DNA from: an uncultured Clostridia bacterium
Lineage (GTDB): Bacteria; Bacillota; Clostridia; Christensenellales; Borkfalkiaceae
Length of the DNA: 64,000 bases
Reading direction: 5' to 3'
NCBI GenBank assembly: GCA_944372575.1
Contig: CALVZS010000001.1
Span: 82,962 to 146,961, forward strand
The notes beneath the pieces are model-generated. The model did not search any database. It was not told the origin of the DNA and saw only the letters and a program-made list of their open reading frames with translations. Made by a program: the position numbers and the translations under genes. Below, one piece after another: positions 31,975-40,881 of the stretch. Numbering within the stretch: the first letter of the stretch is position 1; the number at the start of each line of letters is the position of its first letter.

Positions 31975-32856
31975 TTATGAACGGATCTTGGCGAGATCGA
32001 CCGACGTCTCCTTGCGCGGTTCGCCCTTCATGACGCGGGCGGTCTCCAGCGGGATCCCGCGCAGGATGACGTTATCCGTGAGGTCGCGGTTGAAATGAAA
32101 TTTCACGCCCGCAAGGCCTTCGCGCATGGAATAGAAGAGCGTGTCGAACAAAAAGGCGATCTCCTGCCCGTTCTGCTCCATGAGTTCCTTCCGCGTGTGC
32201 GCGCCGTAAGCGAGTACGAAGGGATTGTAGCGCCCCTTTTTGCCGTCCTTTTCATAGTCGTCGAGCGCGTCGATGAGGTACACCCATTTGCCCACCGCGT
32301 AGAACAGCTCCTCCGCCGCGGGGGAATTTTTTTCGCGCAGAAAGTGGACGCACAGCTTTTGCATGAGCAGCGCGGTCGCCTCCGCCGCCTCATCGGGCGA
32401 GGGGGAGCGCTTTTTTTCCACCGCCGCCTGCGCCGATACATATTCCTCGACGAGCGCGACCATCTCCGGATAGCGCTTTTGGGCGAGCCGGAAGCCCTTC
32501 TTGAACCAGGCGCGCTTGATCCTGCCGCCGCTGCCGTCCGCAACGTCATCCGCCAGTTTATAGTAGGTGAGCACGGTATTGAGCGCGCCCAGCTCCATCG
32601 TGAGATCGTCCACAACGGCGATGGGCCGCTTGCGGATGGTGTGCTCGAAACAGTTCTGCTTCTCCACCCGGATGTCCGTCCCCGTCATGTTGTGCAGGAG
32701 CGCGGATAAAAATGTGACGTCATAGGTCAGGCTCAGGCGCGCGCGCTGCCCGCACGAGGCGCCGATGGACTTGCAGAGCCCGCAGTAGAGCGCCTTGTAG
32801 AGCATGAAGTCCTTGATGAGCAGATTGGGCAGATCGTAGCGAACGTATCCGAACAC
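31975..32856 (-). CDS. DUF5685 family protein
   Basis: About 293 residues, helical and soluble. N-terminal CGLCKSIG (Cys25 and Cys28) followed by LSLTYDVTFLSALLH, and later VYLIDALDDYEKD, match the layout of the DUF5685 family, whose helices recall trans-isoprenoid-synthase-like folds (Asp-rich DDYEKD) without proven activity. The start is GTG 32856, overlapping the region just after the trpS stop, with GGGGAG upstream. Cotranscribed with trpS and the two Cys-tailed proteins. Confidence 0.75.
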   Translation of the reverse strand: MFGYVRYDLPNLLIKDFMLYKALYCGLCKSIGASCGQRARLSLTYDVTFLSALLHNMTGTDIRVEKQNCFEHTIRKRPIAVVDDLTMELGALNTVLTYYKLADDVADGSGGRIKRAWFKKGFRLAQKRYPEMVALVEEYVSAQAAVEKKRSPSPDEAAEATALLMQKLCVHFLREKNSPAAEELFYAVGKWVYLIDALDDYEKDGKKGRYNPFVLAYGAHTRKELMEQNGQEIAFLFDTLFYSMREGLAGVKFHFNRDLTDNVILRGIPLETARVMKGEPRKETSVDLAKIRS

Positions 32857-32860
32857 GGCA

Positions 32861-33856
32861 CTACTCTCCCCGGTAGAAACCCACCTTGCGGTATACCTTG
32901 GAGAGCGTCTTTCTCGCCGTGCGGAAGGCATTCTCCGCGCCGCGTTTGAGGATGTCTGCAAGATACGCCTTGTCGGCGAGCAGGCGCGCCTGCTCCGCCT
33001 GGATGGGTGCGAGCACGTCCGCGACCGTCTCCCCGACCGCCGCCTTGAAGTCGCCGTACCCCTTCCCTTCAAACTCCTTCTCCGCCTCCGCAACGGTGCA
33101 GCCGCGGAAGGAAGCATAGATATTGAGCAGGTTGGTGACGCCCGGCTTTTCATCCGAGGCGCAGACGCGGTTGTCGCTGTCCGTCACGGCGCGCCTGAAT
33201 TTGCGCAGGATGGTATCGCGGTCGTCCGAGAGATAGACGGACGCATTTGGATTTTCATCCGATTTGCTCATCTTGTGCAGAGGATCCTGCAGGGAATTGA
33301 TCTTGGCGCCCTCCCTGACGATATACGCCTCGGGAATGCGGAAGGTCTCGCCGTAGCGGTTGTTGAAGCGGATGGCAATGTCGCGCGTGATCTCCAGATG
33401 CTGGCGCTGATCGATGCCGACGGGAACGAGCCCGGTCTGATAGAGCAAAATGTCCGCCGCCATGAGGACGGGATAGTCCATCAGCCCCATGTTGACATTT
33501 TCGGCGTGCTTTGCCGCCTTGTCCTTGAACTGCGTCATGCGCTCCATCTCGCCGACATAGGTGATGGTATTGAGTACCCACGTCAGCTCTGCGTGTGCCG
33601 GCACGTTGGACTGCACATACAGCGTACAGCGCGCGGGATCGATGCCGCAGGCGATGTAGAGCGCGGCGAGCTCCAGCGTGCGCCGGCGCAGCTGGGCGGG
33701 ATCCTGGCGCACCGTGATGGCGTGCATATCGGCGATCGCGTAGAAACAGGTGAACTGCTGCTGCAGCTTCACCCAGTTGCGGATGGCGCCCACATAGTTG
33801 CCGATGGTCAGATTGCCGCTCGGCTGGACGGCGGAATACAGAACATTTTCTTCCAT
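32861..33856 (-). CDS. trpS: Tryptophanyl-tRNA synthetase
   Basis: A 331-residue class I aminoacyl-tRNA synthetase. PSGNLTIGNYVGAI carries the HIGH-type ATP motif, HKMSKSDENP is the KMSKS loop, and GIDQRQHLEITRDIA is family-typical. Normal length. ATG 33856 is preferred to a TTG at 33871. First gene of an operon that continues with the DUF5685 and Cys-tailed proteins. Confidence 0.95.
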   Translation of the reverse strand: MEENVLYSAVQPSGNLTIGNYVGAIRNWVKLQQQFTCFYAIADMHAITVRQDPAQLRRRTLELAALYIACGIDPARCTLYVQSNVPAHAELTWVLNTITYVGEMERMTQFKDKAAKHAENVNMGLMDYPVLMAADILLYQTGLVPVGIDQRQHLEITRDIAIRFNNRYGETFRIPEAYIVREGAKINSLQDPLHKMSKSDENPNASVYLSDDRDTILRKFRRAVTDSDNRVCASDEKPGVTNLLNIYASFRGCTVAEAEKEFEGKGYGDFKAAVGETVADVLAPIQAEQARLLADKAYLADILKRGAENAFRTARKTLSKVYRKVGFYRGE

Positions 33857-33888
33857 GGTTCTCTCGGTCAAATCAAAGTTTCAGGATA

Positions 33889-33917
33889 ATTATACCATAA
33901 TTCCACGCAAATTGCAA
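33889..33917 (-). promoter_or_regulatory. Promoter of trpS
   Basis: TTGCAA at 33912-33917, 17-nt spacer and TATAAT at 33889-33894 on the minus strand. No T-box leader is present in the short distance to the ATG. Confidence 0.75.
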
Positions 33918-33990
33918 TGGGTGAGCGCTTTCCGGTGATAAAATTGTTGTGAACTATTTGTGCAGTTTTTTCACATCCGCCGCCTTCCGA

Positions 33991-34023
33991 CAAAAAGTCC
34001 CGGGCATTTTACCCGGGACTTTT
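33991..34023 (-). terminator. Terminator of thrC
   Basis: Stem AGTCCCGGG / CCCGGGACT with loop TAAAATG, followed by TTTTT on the minus strand, right after the thrC stop. Confidence 0.9.
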
Positions 34024-34025
34024 GA

Positions 34026-35519
34026 TCAGATAAATTTCATAACTTCTTCAAACATCTTGTCCGGCGTTGTACTCTCGCGGAACAGGATGGGCTTGTAGCG
34101 GATGGCCTTGAGCGCCTCCGGCACTTTCATGGCGGTGAGCAGGTTGATGCGCTTGATGCCCTTGAAGCTGTCCTTGACGTCGTTGCCCGTGAGCGCATAC
34201 AGTACATCCTGCGGGAATTTATATGGACTTGCCGTGGAGACGACCACCATGGGCGGCAGTTCCGCCTTGGGGTTCTCCTTCTTCTGCTTCTCCTCAAAGC
34301 GCTGGGCGACGCTCATCGCCACCCCCGTGTGGGTGTCCATGGGATAGCCGTACTCTTCAAAGAACTCATAGATGCAGTCCACCGTGTCGCCCTCGCCGGC
34401 ATAGCCCGCGTAAAATTCCGCGCGCATCGCTTTGAGTTCCTCCGCGCGGACGGAATATCTGCCCGTCGAGAAGAGGGATGCCATGCGTTCGGCCGTGAGC
34501 GCGGCGTCCCTGCCCGAGAGCTCGAAGATGAGCCGCTCCAGATTGGAGGAGACGAGAATGTCCATGGAGGGAGACATCGTCTTATAGAAGGGACGCTTGG
34601 CGTCGTAGGTGCCGCGCGTGAAGAAGTCGGTCAGAACATTGTTCTTGTTGGAAGCGCACACGAGCGTGCCGACGGGCAGCCCCATCTTTTTGGCATAATA
34701 GCCCGCAAGGATGTTGCCGAAGTTGCCCGTGGGGACGGTGAAATTGACCTTGTCCCCCATTCTGATCTGGTCGGAGGTAACGAGGTCGCAGTACGCCGAA
34801 AAATAGTAGCAGATCTGCGGCGCGAGGCGGCCGAAGTTGATGGAATTGGCGGAGGAGAGCAGATACCCCTTTTGGGCGAGTTTCTCCTTGCATTCCTGAG
34901 AGGCAAAGATCTTCTTGACGCCCGTCTGGCAGTCGTCAAAATTGCCGCGCACGGCGACGACGTTGACGTTGCCGCCCTCCTGCGTACACATCTGGAGCTT
35001 CTGCATCTTGGAGACGCCGTCCTCGGGGTAGAACACCATGATCTTGATGCCGGGGGCGTCCCTGAACCCCTCGAGCGCCGCCTTGCCCGTATCGCCGCTG
35101 GTGGCGACGAGGATGAGGATGTCCTCCCGGATGCCGCACAGATCGCACCCCTTGCGCAGAAGGTATGGCAGCACGGTGAGCGCCATATCCTTGAAAGCGC
35201 ACGTCGGGCCGTGGAAAAGTTCGAGCATATACATCCCGTTCTCCACGCGCACGAGCGGGGCGGCATCCCCCCCTTCAAACTGGGAATACGCCTTTTTCAG
35301 GGCGGCGAGCAGTTCCTCCCCGTCATATTCATCGAGATACTTGTGCAGAATGAGGGCGGCGCGCTCGGGATAGTCCATGGCGAGCATCCCCTCCATCTCC
35401 TCCCGCGTCACGGCGGGAAAGACGGACGGGACAAACAGCCCGCCGTCGCCTGCAATGCCCTTCACGATCGCCTGCGCGCCCGTAACGGTCTCCTGCCCTC
35501 TCGTACTGATAAATTGCAT
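34026..35519 (-). CDS. thrC: Threonine synthase
   Basis: A 497-residue PLP enzyme that turns O-phosphohomoserine into threonine. The PLP lysine is Lys110 in TCAFKDM; SSANSINFGRLAPQ and TVPTGNFGNILAGYYAKK are typical. ATG 35519 follows GGGAGGATAT; an upstream in-frame ATG (35597) would include the hairpin at 35567-35590. Monocistronic between the P-loop gene and its terminator. Confidence 0.95.
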   Translation of the reverse strand: MQFISTRGQETVTGAQAIVKGIAGDGGLFVPSVFPAVTREEMEGMLAMDYPERAALILHKYLDEYDGEELLAALKKAYSQFEGGDAAPLVRVENGMYMLELFHGPTCAFKDMALTVLPYLLRKGCDLCGIREDILILVATSGDTGKAALEGFRDAPGIKIMVFYPEDGVSKMQKLQMCTQEGGNVNVVAVRGNFDDCQTGVKKIFASQECKEKLAQKGYLLSSANSINFGRLAPQICYYFSAYCDLVTSDQIRMGDKVNFTVPTGNFGNILAGYYAKKMGLPVGTLVCASNKNNVLTDFFTRGTYDAKRPFYKTMSPSMDILVSSNLERLIFELSGRDAALTAERMASLFSTGRYSVRAEELKAMRAEFYAGYAGEGDTVDCIYEFFEEYGYPMDTHTGVAMSVAQRFEEKQKKENPKAELPPMVVVSTASPYKFPQDVLYALTGNDVKDSFKGIKRINLLTAMKVPEALKAIRYKPILFRESTTPDKMFEEVMKFI

Positions 35520-35566
35520 ATATCCTCCCTCGCCCGCGCTCTTCCGGCGATCCTGCCCATATTCAA

Positions 35567-35590
35567 ACCGTCCCTTGAACAAGGGACGGT
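35567..35590. promoter_or_regulatory. Strong hairpin upstream of thrC
   Basis: Perfect 10-bp stem ACCGTCCCTT / AAGGGACGGT with loop GAAC, 47 nt before the thrC start and 31 nt after the stop of the P-loop gene. There is no T-run, so it may be a weak terminator, a processing site or a leader element. Confidence 0.5.
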
Positions 35591-35621
35591 CATGCATTCG
35601 TGAAAGGTTCCGCTGTCCGGA

Positions 35622-36029
35622 TCAGAGATATTTTGCCGCGAACTCGGGAAGTTCGTTCTCCGCACAGCTGCAGGTGATGTAGATCTTCAGATCGCGCATC
35701 TGGGCAACCTTCTCCATCATGTAAAAGAACTGCGCCATATCCTTGATCGCCTTCCCCGCGATGCGGGCAATGCCGTCCACAAAAACGTATTCGTTGTCGT
35801 AGCTACCGGCGATGACGCCCTTGATGAAGCCGCACAGCGCGTCCTCACCCGCAATGGAATAATCGCTCGTGTCAATGAAGCGGACGTCGCGCTTCAGATC
35901 ATACATATACCGCTTGGTGTCGGTGATGAAGATCAGATTCCCCTTGGCAGAAGCAACTGCCTCGTTTGCCGCGTCGATGATGCGCTTTGTCTTGCCGCTT
36001 CCCTTGGGGCCGCAAATGACCTTTATCAT
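35622..36029 (-). CDS. Small P-loop ATP-binding protein
   Basis: A 135-residue protein with Walker A GPKGSGKT at residues 7-14 and a Walker-B-like EYVFVDGIARIAG near 80. The rest has an alternating alpha/beta pattern of a minimal P-loop domain. No family is certain; it is half the length of most ATPases. It has its own promoter and AGGAGG-type ribosome site, next to thrC. The function is unknown. Confidence 0.7.
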   Translation of the reverse strand: MIKVICGPKGSGKTKRIIDAANEAVASAKGNLIFITDTKRYMYDLKRDVRFIDTSDYSIAGEDALCGFIKGVIAGSYDNEYVFVDGIARIAGKAIKDMAQFFYMMEKVAQMRDLKIYITCSCAENELPEFAAKYL

Positions 36030-36077
36030 GATTCATCCTCCTGCCTCGCCCGCGGGCGAGAATTTTTTCTTATCTCT

Positions 36078-36106
36078 ATTCTACCAAGTTTTCGTGCAGT
36101 TTTCAA
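36078..36106 (-). promoter_or_regulatory. Promoter of the small P-loop protein gene
   Basis: TTGAAA at 36101-36106, 17-nt spacer and TAGAAT at 36078-36083 on the minus strand. Confidence 0.7.
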
Positions 36107-36146
36107 GGGGATTTGTGAAATTTCCCCAAAAAATTTCCGTCAAACT

Positions 36147-37349
36147 TCAATTCAGGCTCTTCAGGAAGCCGTCGATGCGCGCAAGACCCTCCAAAAGATC
36201 CTCCATCGAGAGCGAATAGGACAGACGCACGCAGTCCGGCGCGCCGAAGGGTGCCCCGGGAACGACGGCGACCTTCGCCTGTTCGAGCAGGGCGGAGGCA
36301 AAGGAAACGGAGTCGGTGATCTCCTGCCCGCCGCAGCGCTTGCCGTATGCGCCCGACACGACGAGCATGAGGTAGAACGCGCCCTCCGGCACGATGCAGT
36401 ACGCGCCGTCCATCTTCGCGATGCGCTCCACCGCGGCGCGGCGGCGGTCGGCGAAGATGGCGACCATCTCGCGGATCTTGCCGTCGGAGAGGGACGAGGT
36501 GAGCGCCTCCAACGTGGCGTACTGCGCAATCGAGCAGGCGTTGCTCGTCGCATGGCTCTGGAAGGAGTCGATCGCCTTGGCGATGTCCGCGGGCGCGGCG
36601 AGATAGCCGATGCGCCAGCCCGTCATGGCGAACGTCTTGGAGACGCCGTTGACGGTGATCGTGAGCTCCTTCATCCTGTCGGACACCGCCGCCATCGAGA
36701 AGGGACGGGTGCCGCCGTAGACGAGCTTTTCATAGATCTCGTCGGCAAGCACGAAGATGCCGTGCTTTTCGCACACCGCGGCGAGCGCGCGCACCTCCGC
36801 CTCCGAATAGACGGCGCCGGTCGGATTGCAGGGCGAATTGAAGATGAACAGCTTCGTCTTCGGCGTGACGGCCGCCTCGAGCTGCTGCGCCGTGATCTTG
36901 AAGTTGTTCTCTTTGGCGCCCTCCACATAAACGGGAATGCCGCCGCACGTCCTGACGACTTCGGGATAGGTGAGCCAGTAGGGCGCGGGGATGATGACCT
37001 CATCCCCTTCGTCCACGAGCGCATAGCAGACGTTGAAGATGGAATGCTTTGCACCGTTGGAGACGATGATCTGCGAGGGCTCGTACTCCAACCCGTTGTC
37101 GCGCCGGAACTTTTCGCAGACCGCGCGGCGCAGTTCGGGCAGGCCTGCCGAGGGCGTATACTTGGTCTTGCCCGCCCTGAGCGCGGCGATGCCCGCCTCT
37201 ACGATGTATTCGGGCGTGGGGAAGTCGGGTTCGCCGACGCCGAAGTTGACGACGTTCTCCCCTGCCGCCTTCATCGCCTTCGCCTTGGCGCTGATCGCCA
37301 GCGTCTGGGAGGGCGAAATGGCGCGGATGCGTCTTGCAAGTCGTTCCAT
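36147..37349 (-). CDS. Class I aspartate/aromatic aminotransferase
   Basis: A 400-residue fold-type I PLP aminotransferase of the 1b group. It has NFGVGEPDFPTPEYI near the N terminus, IFNSPCNPTGAVYSE around the cofactor-binding Asn, and VSKTFAMTGWRIGY with the PLP lysine. It most likely interconverts aspartate and oxaloacetate. ATG 37349 has GAGGTG 7 nt upstream. It follows prfA closely, at the end of the rpmE-prmC-prfA run. Confidence 0.9.
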   Translation of the reverse strand: MERLARRIRAISPSQTLAISAKAKAMKAAGENVVNFGVGEPDFPTPEYIVEAGIAALRAGKTKYTPSAGLPELRRAVCEKFRRDNGLEYEPSQIIVSNGAKHSIFNVCYALVDEGDEVIIPAPYWLTYPEVVRTCGGIPVYVEGAKENNFKITAQQLEAAVTPKTKLFIFNSPCNPTGAVYSEAEVRALAAVCEKHGIFVLADEIYEKLVYGGTRPFSMAAVSDRMKELTITVNGVSKTFAMTGWRIGYLAAPADIAKAIDSFQSHATSNACSIAQYATLEALTSSLSDGKIREMVAIFADRRRAAVERIAKMDGAYCIVPEGAFYLMLVVSGAYGKRCGGQEITDSVSFASALLEQAKVAVVPGAPFGAPDCVRLSYSLSMEDLLEGLARIDGFLKSLN

Positions 37350-37375
37350 AGATTTCACCTCGGTAAAATTAGTTT

Positions 37376-38449
37376 TCATTCGTTGTCTGCGGACTGCGCG
37401 AGCCTGCGCTCGGTGTCCGCCCGCGCAAGCGCGGCGATCATCTCATCCAGATCGCCCGCGAGGAAAGACTGCAGGTTGTGCAGGCTCAGCCCGATGCGAT
37501 GATCGGTGATACGGCTCTGCGGGAAATTGTAGGTGCGGATGCGTTCGCTCCTGTCCCCCGTGCCGACCAGGCTCTTCCTGTTCGCCGCCTCGGCGCTCGC
37601 CGCACGCGAATTATAGTAATCGTACAGGCGGCTTCTGAGCACCCTGTACGCCTTTTCCTTGTTCTTGAGCTGACTGCGCTCGTCCTGACAGGTCACGACG
37701 ATGCCCGTGGGAAAGTGGGTGAGGCGGATGGCGGTCTCCGTCTTGTTGACCTTCTGTCCGCCCGCGCCGGAGGAGCGGAACAGGTCGACGCGCACGTCCT
37801 TGTCGTCCAATTTGACGTCCACGTCCTCCGCCTCCGGCAGGACGGCGACCGTCACCGTGGAGGTGTGGATGCGCCCTTGCGATTCCGTCTCGGGAACGCG
37901 CTGCACGCGATGCACGCCGCTCTCGTACTTGAGCCGTGCATACGCACCCTTCCCGTCGATATTGACGATGGCCTCCTTCATGCCGCCCAGTTCCGTCTCG
38001 TTGAGGTCGACGACCTCCCAGCCGAAGCGGTGCTTCTCGCAGTAGCTCTGATACATCCGGTAGAGGTCATAGGCAAAGAGCGCCGCCTCCTCGCCCCCCG
38101 CCCCCGCGCGAATCTCCAGCGTGCAGCCGCGCTCGTCGTTCCTGTCCTTGGGCAGGAGGAGAACCCGGAGCTGCCCCTCCATTGCGGCGAGCTCTCCTTT
38201 GCAGGCGAGCGCCTCGTCCAAAAGAAGTTCGCGCATCTCACCCGTCTCCTTCTCCGCCTCGGCGAGCGCCGCGTCCCTCTCCCGCTGTTTTTTTTGGTAG
38301 GCGCCGTACGCAAGAGCGATGGGCTCGAGTTCCGCCCGCTCGCGCGAGAGCGCGCGCCAGCTGTCCAGATCGGCGAGCGTCTCGGGGCGGGAGAGCGTCT
38401 CCCCCAACTCCTCATAGCGCGCCATAATTTTGTCCAGTTTGGAAAACAT
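37376..38449 (-). CDS. prfA: Peptide chain release factor 1
   Basis: A 357-residue class I release factor for UAA and UAG. The catalytic GGQ is in SSGAGGQKVNKTETA; its glutamine is the substrate of PrmC encoded just upstream. Codon recognition uses the PxT-type loop, read here as PETESQG. Starts 2 nt after the stop of the DUF1385-PrmC gene. Confidence 0.95.
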   Translation of the reverse strand: MFSKLDKIMARYEELGETLSRPETLADLDSWRALSRERAELEPIALAYGAYQKKQRERDAALAEAEKETGEMRELLLDEALACKGELAAMEGQLRVLLLPKDRNDERGCTLEIRAGAGGEEAALFAYDLYRMYQSYCEKHRFGWEVVDLNETELGGMKEAIVNIDGKGAYARLKYESGVHRVQRVPETESQGRIHTSTVTVAVLPEAEDVDVKLDDKDVRVDLFRSSGAGGQKVNKTETAIRLTHFPTGIVVTCQDERSQLKNKEKAYRVLRSRLYDYYNSRAASAEAANRKSLVGTGDRSERIRTYNFPQSRITDHRIGLSLHNLQSFLAGDLDEMIAALARADTERRLAQSADNE

Positions 38450-38451
38450 CG

Positions 38452-40284
38452 TTAAAACCCGATCTTGACGATGCGCTCAACGCCCGCCAGGTCGCGCACG
38501 ACCATGGCAAAGTCACAGCGGGCGACGGTACGGAAGATGCGGATGATCTCCTGCGCCTGTCCCTCGCCGCACTCGAGGATGCACATCCCGCCGCGGACGA
38601 TGTAGCGGTTGATCTTCTCGGCGATGCGGCGGTAATAATTCAGGCCGTCCACGCCGCCGTCGAGCGCCAGGTGCGGCTCGAAGTCACGCACGTCCTCGGG
38701 AAGGGAGGAAATCTCCGCGCTGCAGATATAGGGCGGATTTGCGGTGATGAGGTTGTACCTGCCGCGCACGCCCTGGAAGAGGTCGGCCTGCACAAAGGTC
38801 ACGTTCGCCTTGTTGAGGCGGGCGTTCTCGCGCGCCACTTCCAGCGCGCCCTCCGAAATGTCGGAGGCGACGACGGTGACGTTCTTGTCCTTTGCCGCCT
38901 CGCACGCGACCGCCACCGCAATAGCGCCGCAGCCCGTACACAGATCGAGCATACTGTCGCCGTCGCGCAGGGAGGCGAGCGCCTGCCGCACGAGGATCTC
39001 CGTCTCGGGGCGGGGGATGAGCACGCGTTCGTCCACCTTGAAGGGATAGCCGTAAAATTCGGTATCGCCGAAGATATACCAGAGCGGCCTGCCCGTCATG
39101 CGCTGCTCGAACACGTCAAGGATGCTGCGGCACTCCTTGCGGTTGACGATGCGCTCCTGCGTGAGCGCGCTGCGCGGGATCCCGAGTTTCAGGCCGGCGA
39201 TCCACTCCGCATCCGCGGCATCGATCCCGCGCCGGGCGAAGCTCTTCTTCATCATGGCGAGCAACTCGGAGAGTCTGGTCTCCGTCGAAAACGTCTTTTC
39301 GGGGGAGGCGGGATCGTCGTCCATCTCCTTCGCCTTTTCAAAGGCACAGATGGCGCATTCGATCATCTTCTCGTCCGGCTCGCGCGTGGTGAGCATCTGC
39401 AGAAGATACCCGGGAGCCTTGAGGGGCAGCACAAGGACGGAATCCGTCTTGGAGAGCAGGCGCAGGAGCTCGTACGATACGGCGGCGACGACGGGCAGAA
39501 GCGCGATCTTGACGATGAGCGTGATGAAAAAATCCACCCCGCGGATGCCCGTCAGACCCGTGAGCGAGAGCGCCCAGTTGGCAAGTGCAAAGACAAAAAT
39601 GGAGATGACGAGAACGAGAAAGATGAACGTCGTGCCGCAGCGGTCATGCATCCGGGACGCTTTTTTCACATTTTCAACGGTGAGTTCGTCGCCGTATTCA
39701 TAGCAGTTGATCGTCTTGTGTTCGGCGCCGTGGTACTGATAGGTCTCCCGCAGGGAGGCAAAGAGCAGCGTAAAGAGGATATACAACAAAAAGATGACGA
39801 AGCGGAATCCGCCCTCGATGAGGTTGTACCAGATACTGCCCGCGCCGCCGACGGCGTCGTAGGCGGCCTCCGAGATAAGTTCGGCAAAATAGTTGGGGAG
39901 GAACATGAACAAAACGACGGCGATGGCAACGCCGAGCACGGTGGAGACCGTCGTGAGGATATCCCCCACCGAGATCTTCCAGTGTTCCGCCATCCACTTG
40001 GAGAGTTTGGACGGCTCCTCATCGTCGGCAACGGCGACCTCCGAACTGCGCAGGAGCGATTTCATGCCCAAAACGAGGGAGGAGACGAAGCTCACCACCC
40101 CGCGGATAAAGGGAAAACGCATCCACTTCTTCTGCTGTTCGGGCGGTGTGATCCGCTTTGCCTCCAGCTGCATTTCTCCGGTGTCGTCGCGCACGCAGGT
40201 CGCCATGCCGCTCTTCGAGCGCATCATGACGCCCTGGATGACGGCCTGCCCGCCGATATAGGTGCGCTGTGTCTTTTTTCTCAT
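38452..40284 (-). CDS. prmC: DUF1385 membrane protein fused to release factor glutamine methyltransferase
   Basis: A single 610-residue frame. Residues 1-300 are a DUF1385 protein (GGQAVIQGVMMRSKSGMA, YQYHGAEHKTINCYE, RMHDRCGTTFIFL) with four to five membrane helices. After a linker (about 300-325) follows a complete PrmC/HemK: N-terminal helical domain, PFKVDERVLIPRPETEILV, SAM loop DLCTGCGAIAVA and the catalytic NPPYI near residue 515. PrmC methylates the GGQ glutamine of RF1/RF2; the DUF1385 role is unknown. The two are separate neighbouring genes in many Bacillota. ATG 40284 has AGAAGGGG upstream. Confidence 0.88.
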   Translation of the reverse strand: MRKKTQRTYIGGQAVIQGVMMRSKSGMATCVRDDTGEMQLEAKRITPPEQQKKWMRFPFIRGVVSFVSSLVLGMKSLLRSSEVAVADDEEPSKLSKWMAEHWKISVGDILTTVSTVLGVAIAVVLFMFLPNYFAELISEAAYDAVGGAGSIWYNLIEGGFRFVIFLLYILFTLLFASLRETYQYHGAEHKTINCYEYGDELTVENVKKASRMHDRCGTTFIFLVLVISIFVFALANWALSLTGLTGIRGVDFFITLIVKIALLPVVAAVSYELLRLLSKTDSVLVLPLKAPGYLLQMLTTREPDEKMIECAICAFEKAKEMDDDPASPEKTFSTETRLSELLAMMKKSFARRGIDAADAEWIAGLKLGIPRSALTQERIVNRKECRSILDVFEQRMTGRPLWYIFGDTEFYGYPFKVDERVLIPRPETEILVRQALASLRDGDSMLDLCTGCGAIAVAVACEAAKDKNVTVVASDISEGALEVARENARLNKANVTFVQADLFQGVRGRYNLITANPPYICSAEISSLPEDVRDFEPHLALDGGVDGLNYYRRIAEKINRYIVRGGMCILECGEGQAQEIIRIFRTVARCDFAMVVRDLAGVERIVKIGF

Positions 40285-40378
40285 AGGCCCCTTCTCACAA
40301 ACTGCAACGCGCGCGCCCGCGCGTATCATACAAAGGCGCGCGGAATCCACGCGCCCCTACCCATCGGGATCGGAACAG

Positions 40379-40407
40379 ACAAAACAGCTCCCGTTCTGCG
40401 GAGCTGT
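40379..40407 (-). terminator. Terminator or attenuator after rpmE
   Basis: Stem ACAGCTCC / GGAGCTGT (40384-40391 with 40400-40407) followed by TTTTG on the minus strand. It lies between rpmE and the DUF1385-PrmC gene, so it may reduce read-through rather than end the operon. Confidence 0.65.
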
Positions 40408-40422
40408 CTTCCCTTCGGATCT

Positions 40423-40626
40423 TCAGATCCCGTATCTTTTTTTGAACTTATCGACACGTCCGCCGGTATCGACGAGCTTCTGCCGCCCCGTGAAGAAGGG
40501 ATGGCACTTGCTGCAGATATCCACCTTCATCACGTCGACGTCCTTCGTGGTACCCGTCTTGAACGTCTCACCGCAGGCGCAGACGACCGTCACTTCATGA
40601 TATTTCGGATGAATGTCAGGCTTCAT
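40423..40626 (-). CDS. rpmE: Ribosomal protein bL31
   Basis: A 67-residue ribosomal protein. The zinc-type cysteines are present (VCACGETF and ICSKCHPFF), so this is the zinc-binding form. ATG 40626 has GAGGTG upstream, and the product begins with [12 protein letters not shown] as expected. Own promoter. Confidence 0.95.
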   Translation of the reverse strand: MKPDIHPKYHEVTVVCACGETFKTGTTKDVDVMKVDICSKCHPFFTGRQKLVDTGGRVDKFKKRYGI

Positions 40627-40665
40627 TCTGTGTTCACCTCGCTTATTATGGAAAATACAAATGCT

Positions 40666-40694
40666 ATTATACCTGTTTTCCCGCCTTTCGTCAA
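40666..40694 (-). promoter_or_regulatory. Promoter of rpmE
   Basis: TTGACG at 40689-40694, 17-nt spacer and TATAAT at 40666-40671 on the minus strand. Confidence 0.8.
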
Positions 40695-40784
40695 CTGATT
40701 TTGGGAGACATTGCAAAAAATTCAGCTTTGGCGGCCCGCCGGCCTCCCCCTCGCGTGCCGCAGAGCGAAATTATCGGCAAACAC

Positions 40785-40813
40785 TTGCAAATTGGCGGCC
40801 GGTGCTGTATAAT
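40785..40813 (+). promoter_or_regulatory. Promoter of the MDR oxidoreductase gene
   Basis: TTGCAA at 40785-40790, 17-nt spacer and TATAAT at 40808-40813, divergent from the rpmE promoter. Confidence 0.78.
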
Positions 40814-40881
40814 AGAGCGGATCAGAGCGCGCGGGATCCCCGCGCCCGTGCCGTATGTGCGGCGCCCATGAGAGGTATCGT

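Noticed and set aside
35520..35660. T-box or threonine attenuator before thrC
   Set aside because: No T-box sequence, no codon-rich leader peptide and no terminator-antiterminator pair; only one simple hairpin.
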